Shown here: positions 13,454 through 26,200 of the stretch, piece by piece
How the letters are laid out: the number at the start of each line of letters is the position of its first letter
Numbering within the stretch: position 1 is the first letter of the stretch
Source of the DNA: Casuarius casuarius
Taxonomy: Eukaryota; Chordata; Aves; Casuariiformes; Casuariidae
NCBI GenBank assembly: GCA_003342895.1
Contig: PTFA01000312.1
Coordinates: 991,421 to 1,055,420, forward strand
Length of the DNA stretch: 64,000 nucleotides
Direction: 5' to 3'
Made by a program: the position numbers and the translations under genes
The notes under the pieces: model-generated
Seen by the model: only the letters and a program-made list of their open reading frames with translations
Database searches by the model: none
Told to the model about the DNA's origin: nothing

Positions 13454-14762
13454 AATGTTGATCTATTTTCTTTCTGCTGTTTTTCCTCTGAACATTGAAG
13501 GACCCCTATACAAATATTAGTAGATTGCTATCAAACAAGTTGCAATCAAATGGTGACCTAATTCTTTGACCAAAGGAAATACAAGTGTGTTCTTTTCCCT
13601 TGTGGGCCTTAAAGTGTTTGTAGATGGTTTTTTATCAAGGGAAGTTTTTTCGCTTCTATGTAATATTAATTCAGTTAAGGTGCAGTAGCAGTTACTTTCT
13701 GTAGGTAGCTATCATTCCTGAATGCAGAGGCATAAAATTTAATGGGCTAATGCAGTGAAATATTGTGATGAGATACGGCACAAAATAGAACAGTCCTTTC
13801 ATTTGACCCCACAGAAAATACCCCAGCAGCCATGTTGTGGCTAGATCTGGCAGCTTCCTACTGATGGAATGAGTGCAGAGGTTTTTTTGAAAGGACTTTA
13901 GAGGGTCAGTGAGTGTTTTGGGGGTGTAGTGTTGTTCCCNCTCAGTTTGACCTGGAAAATGTTATACGTGTTTTAATTGCTTTATGGGAAATAAAGCTCT
14001 CTTATACATCTGTCAGCTGGTTGGAAAGCCGGGATCAGAATCCTTCAGACTAGCCAAAGAGAGCCCCTTCCCTTGTGCAAGAAAGATAGGAGGTAGGTGT
14101 TGGCACATCTTATTAGGATTTCAGTATCCATCCTTGGAGGAGAGTTCTGTGGGAGTGAACCTAAGCTCTGCCGCTCCAGCGAGGCTCTTCTGCTGTGGCA
14201 CAGATGATCAGAAAGGTGCCATTTTGTTTTACAATGAGCACAGCTAAATGTTTTTGCTTGGGGGAACTGCTGCTTGTGGTGACCCTGCCCAGACTGAGTT
14301 ATGTCTGGTAGTAAAATTGTGATTTATTATTTGAGTTATGGGGCTTTTGGGGAAGGAGTGAAAATTGCAGAAGGATGTGGGGTGGAAAACCACAGGGGAA
14401 CCCACAGGAAAACAGTGGAGACAACACCTCAACGCTTACTATCAGGCCACAGGCTTCCTGTTTATGTCGATTAGAGGAGCTAGAAAGGGTCTAGCCATTG
14501 AGATGCCTGAGTGAGATGCAGGGAGTTGGTGTCTGGTGCCAGCCTGGAGCTGCTCATTGCGCCGTGGCACTTCAGGCTGATGCTAAAACACATGTTCTTT
14601 TATTCTTCTTGGTCCCTTCAGCCTTCCTAACATCACCAAAATATCAACGCCTTTAAAATATCGTAAGTACAAAAATATTTTAACAGATTAATAGGAGGTA
14701 TTGCTCTGGAGTGCTGCACTGTTAGATTGCCAAAGCAAATGTTGAGAGAGAGAGGGTTTTTG

Positions 14763-14778
14763 TTTTTTTTTTTTTTTT
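14763..14778. repeat. T16 tract
   Basis: Sixteen T bases following GAGAGAGAGAGGG. A G8 run lies about 40 bases downstream (14817-14824). Confidence 0.93.
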
Positions 14779-15992
14779 AAACAGGGTCTGAGAATGCTGT
14801 CTGCCTTCGATTTTTTGGGGGGGGCGTGTTTTTAGTTAGCTTTCACCACAAAAATGCTGATGTATTTCTTGAGACTTCTGCTGTGCTGCAGAAGTATATT
14901 AAAGGGCTTTGTTCCAGGGAAAAAGAATAACCAACCCAAATAGCAACAGCTAGGAATGTTTTATGGCCATAGGCCCTTGATGACGCCTAAGCCTGATTCA
15001 GACCTCTGTTCGGCACTGAGCATTACAGACTTGTCCTCTTCCTGAGGTTTAGACAAACCATGCTCCCCAGTCAAAGACACCCTTACAGGTTAGGTGCTGA
15101 TAATGATCTACTGTGTAGCTGACTGTGGGGCCCAAAATAGAAATCCTCTGATGACCTATCACCCTGAAAGAGAGTCATATTTCTTTGTAATGGGTTGTCT
15201 TCTGCTGCTCTGCTAAGAGGCCTGTCCAGGGGCTGGCTCTTAAAATTCATGACCAGCACTGTCAACCTCCTGTTCTGTCTGTGCTCCGACTGTGACTAAT
15301 TCTATCTGCATGCGGCATCTTTATCCTACTCAGGACAAAGGGACGTGTCTCAGGTTTTAGCTCACAGGGTGCATGAAAGGGCCCTGGAGAGCTGCTGCAT
15401 CATTATTGTTTATGAATATTGGTCCCTAATGTTTCTTGAGCTGAACCAAAAACTCTGTCCCTAGCTGTTTCTCCCCCTAGTATAAACTCTTCTACAACTA
15501 TTTTGTACTTCCTAAGTTTGCACATTCCTTTCTATTTTGGTCCCTGTGTGCTTTATTTGTTAAGTGAAGTAGCTAATTAAAAAGCAGAATCTCAATTTGA
15601 TTGGTGGTTTTTTTCCCCCCTTTCTTTCCTATATTTTGCTCCAGCACTTGGTTTGTAGCCTGAAGCTCAACGGAAGGGAGCTTGCATCTGTCGGTGAGCA
15701 GAGAGGGGAAGGGCCCAGAGCAGCTTCACAGCTCCAGCCAGCCAGACGTGATAGAGGGAATGGAGCATACTCTGGTACCAAACAACATGTTTCAGGCCTC
15801 ATGCCAGTATGACCACTGCACTTGGTTCAAATGTAGTTACACTGGTAAGTTTGTGTGTATTTATTCCCCCTAGATGAGGATGGCCAGTAGAGCTGCGCTG
15901 TGTGTGTTCAGAGTAAGCCATGGAAAAGCAGAATATAACGTGCCCAGAACTGAGAGGTTTTTGAGTTCCTACAGGTTTCTGTTCTATTAACC

Positions 15993-16021
15993 CATGCTGA
16001 CTACTAACTTTAGTCAGCATG
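15993..16021. repeat. Perfect hairpin, 11-bp stem and 7-base loop
   Basis: Arms CATGCTGACTA (15993-16003) and TAGTCAGCATG (16011-16021) pair fully around CTAACTT. No terminator or RNA-gene context applies in this genome. Confidence 0.88.
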
Positions 16022-16978
16022 AGTAAGAGCTTTTACCTCTGTGGATTCTCTGGTGTCTTATAAAGTAGAATTTTCCACTGCATCATTTCCTTTGGTTGTA
16101 GTGCTTATAGGATCTCTCTACTCAGTTATCTGTTCTTAGGAAATCTGTAGAAACTACCTCAGAGACTTCTACCTTGCAGAAATCATCATTGCAGGTTCTG
16201 AAGTTGCTAGGGGTAGAAGCAGACAAGAGGAAGGAAGGAAACAAGAGGCATAGAGAAATGGGCAGACAAAAGTAAGGATTGCATCAGCCTCATTTCCATG
16301 GGAAGTCAGGTTAAACAGAGAAAAAAAACTGTGACTGTTGCTTTTGTCCTGGCTCTGTATCCCTGTTAACAAGAACTGTGTTTAAGTGTTCTCATACACC
16401 TACTGTTTCCCCTTTGGAGATTCAATAGTGAGCCTTTGTGGTCTTGAGGGGTTGGCAGGAAATAGATTGCTTGTGCTGGAGCACTGGTAGGCAGTGATTG
16501 AATGGAGAAGTAGCATCCACTGAAAGCCTCTTTACTCATCAGCAGGTAAAAGCAAGCTTACTATAGCTGAGATACCTTCAGTAGTGCCTTCAGAGCAGTT
16601 CATCTTTCAGTGTCCAGAGCTGAACTTGGACAGCAAACTCTGACAGCAGAGGATGAGGGATATGGCTGATATTCATACTGAAATGTCTCTCTCAGCCACT
16701 CACAGCTGTGAGAGAAAGGTTGAAGTTAGATGCATTGCCAAGACATCCTGGGAATGGGGGTGTGTCTAACAGATTTGTTGATTTATTACTTGTTGCCTTT
16801 CCCACGTTTATTCCGTTTCCTACTCAACTTATTTCTCCTCTGCCTGAAACATCTCTTTGCTTTGATCTCTTGGATTAAGACCTTGCAATTGAGGGAATGT
16901 TGCTGGTAAAGACTTTTAGAGTGGGTAGTTTCAGTCTTTCCAGGTCTCTGGGTGGGACTCAAATCATCATTGATTAAA

Positions 16979-17001
16979 TTATCTAAGGAATCCTTAGATA
17001 A
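16979..17001. repeat. Near-perfect 23-bp palindrome
   Basis: TTATCTAAGGA (16979-16989), a single central A, then TCCTTAGATAA (16991-17001). The 11-bp arms are perfect. With a one-base centre it is a palindromic site rather than a true hairpin. It contains paired TATCT/AGATA words, which are GATA-factor-like. Confidence 0.88.
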
Positions 17002-17590
17002 CTCAACTCAGCCCTTCATGCTGTTGACAGCACTTGGCTGAGGGTTACATTTTTATTCTTAATAAGTTTAGTTTACCAAAAAATTCGGAAATTAGTATTT
17101 TAAAAGATCAATGTCTGAACAGTAATGAGAATCATGTAGCTGCTCCCAACTAGCTTTTTCCTTTAGATCTTTCTAATTAAAGAAGGTCATAAACAATATG
17201 CTCAGATTTGTTTCTGCATAGCGCAACAGGTAAATTTCTATGGTGAATGACTTACCCCACCTTATTTGCAGCTGCTGTCCTGCCTTCTTCTGCAGAGCAC
17301 GCTTTTTTAGTGCTTAGAGGAATTTTGAGAAAGGGGAAGAGTCATTTAGAGAAACCAGGAGAAGGAGGGGTAAATAAACCATCCCCAATGAGACAGTGAG
17401 CAATGAGGGAAATTATTCCCTTTAAGGGAAAGTAGGGACATTGCCCTCTTCTATCCGTTATGGCTTTACAGTGCCTGGATGGATGGTGGAGCGAGAGAGT
17501 AGACTCTAGTGATCCCAAAAGGGGAAGTACATCTTTGTTCTCTCAGACACAGAGAAATTTCTGATGCCTCTTCATCAACATTTCAGTGAC

Positions 17591-17604
17591 CTCTCTCTCT
17601 CTCT
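17591..17604. repeat. (CT)7 microsatellite
   Basis: Seven uninterrupted CT units. Confidence 0.92.
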
Positions 17605-20600
17605 TAAGTAGACATGTCCAGAGCTGAGGTCTAATGTCCAGCCTCTGCTTTAAGGAGTGCTCTGTTGTTTTTTTTCTGTACTTCTGCCTGTCTCCTGGTG
17701 GCAGAGATCTGTGTTTCCATTTGGTTCCTGCTGGCAGGATTTTCCTGTTCCAGTGCAATATTCAACTAGCCCTAGCATTTCCCTGGCAAGTGCTGCAGTA
17801 AAATCTTTGGAAACAACCCAAACTGCACTTGGTATTTGTCATCATTTCTGTGTATTGTTCGGTGGCACATAAAATGCCAACAGGTGTCATCTAAGATATT
17901 GCTCTCCCTGTCAATGCTTTTTTAATAGCTGTAGAATGATCCTTGCTGCCCTCACATAACCAAGCCAGCTGTCTGTATGGATCCCAGGGCTGTGACTCCA
18001 CCAGCAGCTCTTAATTTAAAATGCAAAAACTGGTGTAAGTTCACAAAAGAGGAAAGCAAAGAGTGTAGGCGCTGCTGTCAAGGGGCAAGGATGGAGTATA
18101 GATTTTTCAGCTGGTTTCTGGTAGCCTGTCATTCCTTGGCGAGTTTGTTCTTACAGCCTGAGAACGGGCACCCTGCCCATTCTCACAGATGGACAGAAGG
18201 GCAAGCTGGAGACAGATCAGCATTGTGTGTCGGATGTTTCTGTTAGAGGATTGCAACCTGGGATCTTCAAATAACAGTTAGCACTTAACACCCATAGCCT
18301 GTAGTTATTTATTAGTTACGGAGTAGATGTACATGTTAAGAAAAGCTGAGACAGATGTTTATTCTAACGTGATGCCCAGATTCAATGAATTCAGACATAG
18401 TGCCAAGCTGTAGTAGACTCTGAAACTATATACCAAAAGATTTGGGTTTACTGAATTGCTTCAGATAATTTCTTCAATATGAATATTTCCTCTGTGCATA
18501 CCCTTCCTCTTTAAATGCCCCCACAGGGTTAAACTAAACAGCCTAACAGCCTTTAGGTGCTGCTTGCCTTTGAGCTGAGAATTGCATTTGCAAGACCTGT
18601 TTTTATGTAGACGGCTTATTTTATTTCAGTGAGATAAAATGCCAAGTTAATAAAAGTGCAAAGAAAATGAATCTGCTGTGATTGAAAAACCTAGGCCAAA
18701 TTTACTTGGGTGTGTGATCTTTTTTTAATTTCGTTTTTTTGTTTCTCAGTGCACTGCAATCCAGAAAATTAGTTCTGCTGTGGAATAGATATACCTGGCC
18801 ATAATGAGATTTGGGATGGNCTTCAAGATGTGCAGATTACTCTTGTAGCTTTTCACCGTCCTGGTCTTGTGCAACCCGCTGTCACAGCTAATGTCCCGGA
18901 AAAGCTAGATAAAAAGGCACTCTCAACCTTATGTTTTCTTTAGCCCAAATTGCCTCACTCACACCTCCTTATGGGAGTGGGTTACAGGTCCTGCTAGTAA
19001 ACTCTTCCTCTCTCTTGGAATAAAAGGAGCCTTTAGGGAGGGAGAGGAAAGCAGCTTCTTTGTGTCAAATGCCACCACACTGTATTTATCCAGTCCTTAG
19101 TGCTGTGTATCGCACCAGAACTGTTTGGGCGATACGGTCCATTTCTGGCAGAACTTGATCTAGTAAGAGAGTGCTCTTACTGTAATTTGCTCTTCGTGAA
19201 CTAGTACCAACCACCTTTGCTGAGTTTGTGGAAAGATAGAAATTATATCTTCCCTTGAGATATCCAGCTTAGTTGGGTGTTGATTCTGATGCTTAATTGT
19301 TACTGATAAACTTGCTCAAACGCAGTGTCCTGTAGGTTCAGAGGACTCTAAGTTTTGGTGCAATATTCAAGAAATACCTGACTTTTCTGTTATCGCAGGA
19401 CCATTCTTCTTGAATTTGCCACTCTGGAGTAGTAATTAGATACTTGTATGGTGGGAATACTGTGGACGTACTTGTGCTGTGAATGGAGCCTTGTGCAGGT
19501 TGACCTGAATGAGCTAGCTCTGGAAGCAGAAGCAGGTGGTGGTGGAATGGTGCCCAACCTGGATTGTGTTCTGCCTGTAACTTGCCCTTGGGATATGCCA
19601 GCTCACTCAGGTCTAGTCAGGGGATCTTAACATTGAACTTCATGATGGGAACGCACCAGCTAGATCAAGTCTCTGTCCTGCCTTGGTTTTGAGACCTTGC
19701 ATGGTGATTTAAGGGTAGTGCCCTTTTGTGTCACATGAATATGTCCTCTGACTCCCTGGTCTCAGAGAAGCTGCACAAGAAGCAGCAGCAAGATCTGTTT
19801 CCCTGGTGGCTGTGCTACACTGTGTGTTTCAGGTTGTGGGTTGCCTGGTTGTGTTTCAGATGCCTGTATATGTGACATTCTGAAAAACATTTCCTGTTTC
19901 CCAATGTGAGTTACAGTCTGTGCTCACACTGCTCAGATACTCATTGGAAAAGCAATAGAATCAGGTGTCTGCTTCTGCTGTCCAGCAGCACTGTGCCTGT
20001 GTCATCCCGAAGTACATTTCTTTGTGCCATAGCTGCTGGCAGTCATGGAGTTTGTAGACTGAACATGGGGATGCACCCCATGGTGCATCTGGTTAGGTAA
20101 GAAGCCTGGAGTTACAGTCCAGACCAAAGCCCTGCTGCTGTTACAAGGCTGAAGTTCAGATCCTCTTGAGGTGTGTCCCCCATCATTTCCTCAGATTCAC
20201 ACGTGGGTTTAAGTGCCTGGATCTCATCAGAAATTAACTGACACATATTCGTAAAGGAATGAAATCTTCAAACTGCTTCCTAATCATTCACTTTTGCCTC
20301 TGAAAATGGTGCCTTTATAGTAGAGTAGTTTGATAGCATTTTGAGGCAATTACAAGTTCAGAAATTGAACTGCTAGAGGTGATCCTTCTTTGACTTTACT
20401 ATTACAGAGATTTACCAGTGTTGTATCCAGGATAGTATAGGCTCTACTGAACAGAGTTGCTGTGCAGTTATTTCCCAGAGGAGAAAGTTCCTGCAGGAAC
20501 TTTTACAGCAGGGCAGTGGCCAGGTAGGTCTTGGTGGGTCCCAGCACAGCAGATGAGCATGTTCAGCAATCTGAGCCCGCCTGAACCCAGCCATTGTTTT

Positions 20601-20679
20601 TCCAGTCTTGCTGGCATGCTTAGTAGGTACTTTGTCCACTGTTTGTGGAAATGGATTCATGATGCAGCTGCCTTCATAG

Positions 20680-20692
20680 CCCCCCCCCCCCC
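20680..20692. repeat. C13 tract
   Basis: Thirteen C bases. C homopolymers this long are prone to length error in sequencing, so the true length is uncertain. Confidence 0.9.
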
Positions 20693-20845
20693 AGTCCAGT
20701 ACAGACAGCGGTGTTTCCCACAGCTCCTTTGGTGAATATGCTGGCTTCTGAATTCAGTGCACATGGAAGATGAGAGAGAAGGAGGCTGTGCAAAGGTTTC
20801 CAAATATGTAGTTTGTACTTGAGCTACTGCAAGAACTGTGCAAAA

Positions 20846-21046
20846 GTGCAGAAAACAATAAATACGTTGCTTCCGTCTCCCTTTCACTGGCAAACATTAA
20901 CTGATGTTAGGCTTGAGCTTTACAGTATTCAGATCCCCTTGCATGTGCAGAAAACAATAAATACGTTGCTTCCATCTCCCTTTCACTGGCAAACATTAAC
21001 TGATGTTAGGCTTGAGCTTTACAGTATTCAGATCCCCTTGCATGTG
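20846..21046. repeat. 99-bp tandem duplication, two copies
   Basis: Copy 1 is 20846-20944 and copy 2 is 20945-21043, and the next three bases (GTG) begin a third unit. The copies differ at one position, G at 20875 against A at 20974, inside a CG/CA pair as expected from CpG decay. Because 99 is a multiple of three, a forward open frame (20813-21175, 120 codons) carries the duplication as two 33-residue units. That frame has no recognisable domain and I do not call it a gene. The near identity implies a recent duplication. Confidence 0.97.
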
Positions 21047-21517
21047 GCTTCTACTGTGAATTGCACAATGTTTGTGTGTCTGCTGACAGCTGCTTTGTTC
21101 CTCACCTGCTGTTGTGGGCAAACAGTTGCTCCTCCGTTTTCCTCAGTGTTGCTCAAGTTTCCATCATCTCTTTGAATACTAGCCTTCCTCTGACACCCTG
21201 TCCAATTCTTTTAAGCTCTGTGGTTTCTAAGCCCAACACCTGAGTCTTTGCTCTGCTTCTGTGGAAATCTGATTCTTTTAGCTACCTGCAGAGGAGTTCA
21301 GGAAAACTGGCTTTATCAAGGACACTGCTACTCTTTTGTTCTCGCCGGGTGGGATTGGTTCAGGTAATGATAATCTGTAATAATCAACCTATTTTGAGAC
21401 ACCTTTCTCCCTTCTGAGGAGTACATGGAGTAACAGGCAGAACACAGTAAAAGGTTTTAGAATAGAGATGGTTTGTAAAATCAAACTGGAATTCGTAAGT
21501 CATACATAGGCAGATTT

Positions 21518-21530
21518 CCCCCCCCCCCCC
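21518..21530. repeat. C13 tract
   Basis: Thirteen C bases, 838 bases after a C run of the same length at 20680. Confidence 0.9.
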
Positions 21531-22043
21531 TCGGTAATTATGGATAAAAATGAGCATGGTTATACACACAGTGTCTCTCCCTAAGTAACAAGTTTTCATC
21601 ATGATGAGCTTCAACTGAAGTTGGTTATATTTCCAGGTATTACTATTCTGATAAAGTTAATAGTCCAAAAAAAAAACCCTGTCATTTACAATTGGCTGAT
21701 CTCAGGANAGATTTAAAAGGATACTTTTAATAATGTCTTGTAATTGTTACTCTGTTATATCCACTAGCTATACAGTTATGGCTGTGGAAAAATATATATT
21801 CTTATTACCAATAGTTAGGAAAAAATAAAAATCCCATATGCTTATTATATCTTCTCGCTCAAGACCAAATCTTATGGAAATAAATCCCCAGGAGGGCTGA
21901 ATTATAATTTGAAATGCTATGCAAATGAAACACACACACAGAAGTGGAGGAAATACAAGCATGCTAAAACAAAGACAATACGTTATAAATATGACCAATT
22001 GTAATTCAGGTAGAAGTCACAGAAAAAGGGATATTCTATTATC

Positions 22044-22057
22044 TCTAAATATTTAGA
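22044..22057. repeat. 14-bp perfect AT-rich palindrome
   Basis: TCTAAATATTTAGA reads the same on both strands. Short AT-rich palindromes like this are common and no function is implied. Confidence 0.8.
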
Positions 22058-22719
22058 TATTTCTTTTTGATATTTCTATAATAGTATTTCTGTTACCCCT
22101 TAGTACTGATAGACTAAAGGATAAGTTTCTTCTGCCTACTGCAGGTGAATTACTGTGGAGCAGAAAAGGGCTGGTTGAGGAGGTACACCCTGCTGGATTT
22201 GGTTCATGATACTCTCTCAGATGCTGTATAACCCAAACTGTTGCCAGGAAGAGGAGACTTGTACCCTGAGCCAGGTATCTAAGTAGGTTCCTTTCTGTGC
22301 CAGGAAGCATGCATTTTGTTAGATGAACAATGGTGCAGATTGAGAAGGCCCCCTCTTGCAATTTTTCAAGTCCTACAGGTCCTAATGTGCCATTTACATA
22401 CAATTCACATGGTTTGAGCAGAAAAGTACAAGGCATTTATAGCAGTGAGATCTACAAGGTGGATAAAGGAGGTGGTGCATTTCAGAGCTAGATTTAGACC
22501 AAAAACTAGTGGCTATAAAACAAGGAGCAGTCTTGACTTGTGAGGGAGAAAATTGGCCCAAATGAACCTTTTCTTTTCCCCTATAATCTGTAATTTTTCA
22601 GATAAATATAGTGACTCTGCACTTAGAGAAAAATGGAAAACAAATTCCTGATGGATTAGAAAAAAAATGAGTGATACAAGTTTTCCTGCTTAAAGTATGG
22701 GATTCAGTGACATTGAATC

Positions 22720-22747
22720 AGTAAACTTCAATTAGTAAACTGCAATC
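22720..22747. repeat. 14-bp tandem duplication
   Basis: AGTAAACTTCAATT at 22720-22733 is followed by AGTAAACTGCAATC at 22734-22747. Two bases differ. Confidence 0.7.
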
Positions 22748-22839
22748 GTTTGTTTCTAGTGCAGGCTAATCCAAAACTTGTGTGCTTTTTGGTATCAAGG
22801 GTCTGCTATTCAAGGCCGAAACTGGAATTGCATGGGTAA

Positions 22840-23215
22840 GGTGCATTCTTAAGCCCAGCTGTGAAGATCGGAAGAGAATCTTCCCAAATGTCCTCTTTTC
22901 TCTTTGCGCTCATCCCTGTGCCTGTCACTGAATACCAGCATTGCTTTGCCTCCTCTCTGATTCCGTTTTCTGCTTTTCCTCAGCACCCTGGGCTCACCCG
23001 TCACTTCACGCTCTTCAGATCCCTCACGGTTCTGACCCTGGGGAGCTTGGCAGGGTCCCCCCTGAAGCTTCACTTGGGTGAAGTGCTCCTTCCTTCCTTT
23101 AGTTAGGATGGCGCCCTGGAGGGAACCAGGGGGATAGCTTCTCTCTTCCCTGCTGCCTCTAGGTCACTTGAGCACTTTTGTCCTCTCGAGCTTTGGAGAG
23201 CGTTAGGATGGTAAA
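22840..23215. other. GC- and CpG-richer patch
   Basis: About ten CpG dinucleotides fall in these roughly 375 bases, where most of the window has far fewer. They include ATCGG, TGCGC, TCCGT, CCCGT, CACGC, CACGG, GGCGCC, CTCGAG and AGCGT. The patch is too weak to be a classical CpG island. It could be a small regulatory element, a decayed promoter or simply an isochore fluctuation. Open frames on both strands (81 and 74 codons) look like by-products of higher G+C. Confidence 0.4.
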
Positions 23216-26200
23216 GGTGAGGATATTTCAGCACAGCTCTGCAAAGTGTTAGTAGCACGTCATTTTTTTCGTAGTAACTTATCCTTTACAAACTTCAGCC
23301 CAAAATGTTTAAATTCTCAGGTGCTGCTGACTATGGGGACATAGTGAAAAAGTCAATTCGTAGTCCCTTTGGTATGTGCAATTTATTGGTTTGCACCCTG
23401 CAGAAGGGGAAGATTCTGGTTCTTTCAGCATTTTTTTTTTCTTTTAAAGGAAGCAAAGAGAAGAAGCGTGTACTCCTAGCCGATGTTTGTGTCACGTTTC
23501 TAAATGGATTTACCGTTGGCTTCATTTTGGGGGTTGGCTAGAGTGTCTGACATAAACTGAGGTGACTTAGTACAATGTAATTTTATCATACTCCATCATA
23601 TTTGAGAAGTGTGTACTCTTTATAAAGCATACTAATGTTCCCTAAGGCTCCCTGTAGGCTATGATAGACAGTTTTGGTCTGATTCTAGGCTTTCTTTCCT
23701 TGGTGTAGATCAGATGTAATTCCACAGATATCAGTGTATTTATATCAGACTCAGTGCAAGGTGGAGAATAAACAGGCTATTACGGAAAGCTGTACTGAAG
23801 CAGCAGTGCTGGCCTTTTCTTCAAGAGTGAGCTTCATGTGACGTAACATTTTGTGCTATCTTTAGAGGGCAGCAGTCCTAGAACGTTTTCTGTAAATAGG
23901 CCTGATGTTCAAAATTGGGAGCATCAGTGACTCCTTGAGCCCGCCTAGGTGTCTGACATGGCTGCCTCTGAATGTTAGTTCCGTACTTGCTTCACAGTTG
24001 GCCCAGCTGCAGTGCTCCAGCAGCAGTTAGGCTGTGTCTGCTTTCACACTCATTCAACTATGTTTTGCTCTGCAGCTTTAATTCCTTACCAGAAAGGAAT
24101 CCGCATTACTGCAGTGGCTCTGTCGGTGTATGGGGTTACCCCTCTGCTAATGGCAAAGTAGGTAAAAAGGGCAGTGCTACATTGCTTCTCCCCCTTCTTC
24201 CTGGCTGTTAAGTCTAGAACTCCTTGCGATGCACGTGTTTTTGAGTAGAGAAGCTATAGCAGTGAGTAAGAGAAGAAACTAAGGTTTCAGGGAAGAAAAG
24301 TAAACAGAGCTTAGCGCATTAGAATATGACAGTTCATGTTTATTCTGTCAAAATTCAACTGACTCGATGAGCTTAAATCAGCTTTAGTCATCATGTTTTC
24401 TTTTCAAATTCCTTGCTTCACAGGAGGCTGTGTCTGTAGCACAGAAGTGATTGAAAATCAAGGATTAGGATGGAAGTGTCTTCTCAGCCAAAGCTTATTG
24501 GCAGTGCTGCAGAGCTGGAGTATCAGCTTGCTTCAGACCTCAGCGTTACCCTTCTTTGAAATGCGGGACTGGAGAGCAAATGATCCTGTGGATCCTGGGG
24601 CGTCTCACTAGAGGGACATGGAAATTGTTATCCTCAGAAGTCCTGCTTAGGTTATCTTGAATCCAGTGATCTCTCAAGTGATACGTTATAATCATGGTGT
24701 GCTCGCATCTCTAGGCACTATCTTTTTGTCTGACAAGTTGTCTGGTTATAAGGGACTCTGGTCTTGTTAATAGGTGATTCTGGAGGAATAAAAGAAGGAA
24801 GCAGCTTTCTCATGAAAGAATTCATGAAAATTGGTGTAGGCCCAATACTTATCAATTGACTATGTAGTTTGTTTTTGTTTTAGATTTTGTTTTTTTAATT
24901 GTTACACAATATTTAAATTACATTACCCTACCTGCTTTCTTGACAGTAGCATCAGCAGTATTCAGCTTTCCAGAGCCAGTGATAGGTGGTCAGAGCTATT
25001 TTGCTACTGTGCCTTTTCATCGTCTCCAGCAGATGTTCTTGAAAATGGCAAATAACCTATGTCTAGAAACGACCCTGACATGAAAGTAGGTGGACAAATG
25101 GTTCTGTGTGCACGTGTATACCACCCCACACCCACGCCATTCTTGCTCAGAATTTTGTACGTGCAGGTGTGCAGGGCGGGGGGTTTTGTGAGTCTGGAGT
25201 CACAGACCCAACTGTGGGTGCTGTACGGATTGATCTCTGCTTTTGAGAACTTTAGCTCTTATGCATCAGGATTTTTACAGAAATATGAAATAATGATTTA
25301 TTACAATCCTAGTTTTAGTTTTCTGGTGTTCTAGGTTACTTTTTAGACTTTTTTTTTAACCTGTGATGCTTATCACAAAGTATAGCATTTATTTTCTTTC
25401 ACAGTTTCATACATTTTATTTTCTCAACTTTTGATAGCAAAAAATAGCTGGAATTTTTAAATTTCTCTTTAGCAATCTCTGCTTTTTCATTCTTTCTTCC
25501 TGTGGCTTACTCACCATGCTGTTTTGTCCCGCTAGGAATGCAAAGCCAGGACCCTGTTAGCCTTTGTTGTCTCAGCAATTAAAAATCCTTAAGTCATGCT
25601 CCAGTCTTATTCCCTGTGAGTCTCCCCTGCACATGGACGTTGTTACTCGGTTGTTACCAAAGGTAGGGATTGTCATCCTGTGTTAAGAGAGAGATGGATT
25701 CACTGTGACAGACTTGCGCTTACTCCTTGGTAATGAGTAGACTTTTAAATAACTTATGGATAAAAACAAGCTCCCCTGAAATTTCTGATTGTACCTGTCG
25801 TCTTAACATCTTAATGAACTTTTGATTAGCTGCGGACATGTTAAATGTGAGCCAGGAAATGTCAGAGACAAAAATGGGAAGGGAGTAAGAAAACAGCACT
25901 GCATCACTGAATAGACATGCAGATGCTTTGCTCCCAATGTTTGCAGGAACTAGAGTTAGTGCATACCCTGAACAGACTCTTGTTTGGGTGTGTGTAGAGT
26001 GAGGCTCTCCATTTCTGCATGTTTCACACCAAATCCTTATCCTGTGTACCTGCTTGTGACAGCAGAAACAGTAGAATTGAGTTTTATAGTTTGCACAAAC
26101 ATTGTTTGCTCTAAGCTACAGTCCTGGATCTAAATCCTGTTGTTCCTGCCTGAAAGTTCAGATGTTTTTGAAAAAATAGTCCTAAAAAGCTTTCTTGGTG

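Larger units (their letters stand above)
8485..20679. other. Non-coding single-copy sequence
   Basis: This stretch holds two long T tracts, a (CT)7, the hairpins near 16 and 17 kb, and two single N bases (13940 and 18820). The best splice-like segment of the window lies at 15645-15693. No open frame exceeds 90 codons, and no RNA gene or transposon is seen. Confidence 0.7.

Noticed and set aside
15823..15835. tRNA B-box-like GGTTCAAAT
   Set aside because: No A box, acceptor-stem pairing or terminator surrounds it.
23109..23116. TGGCGCCC, the first eight bases of a tRNA-Lys primer-binding site
   Set aside because: Eight bases are too few, the following bases diverge and there is no LTR context.
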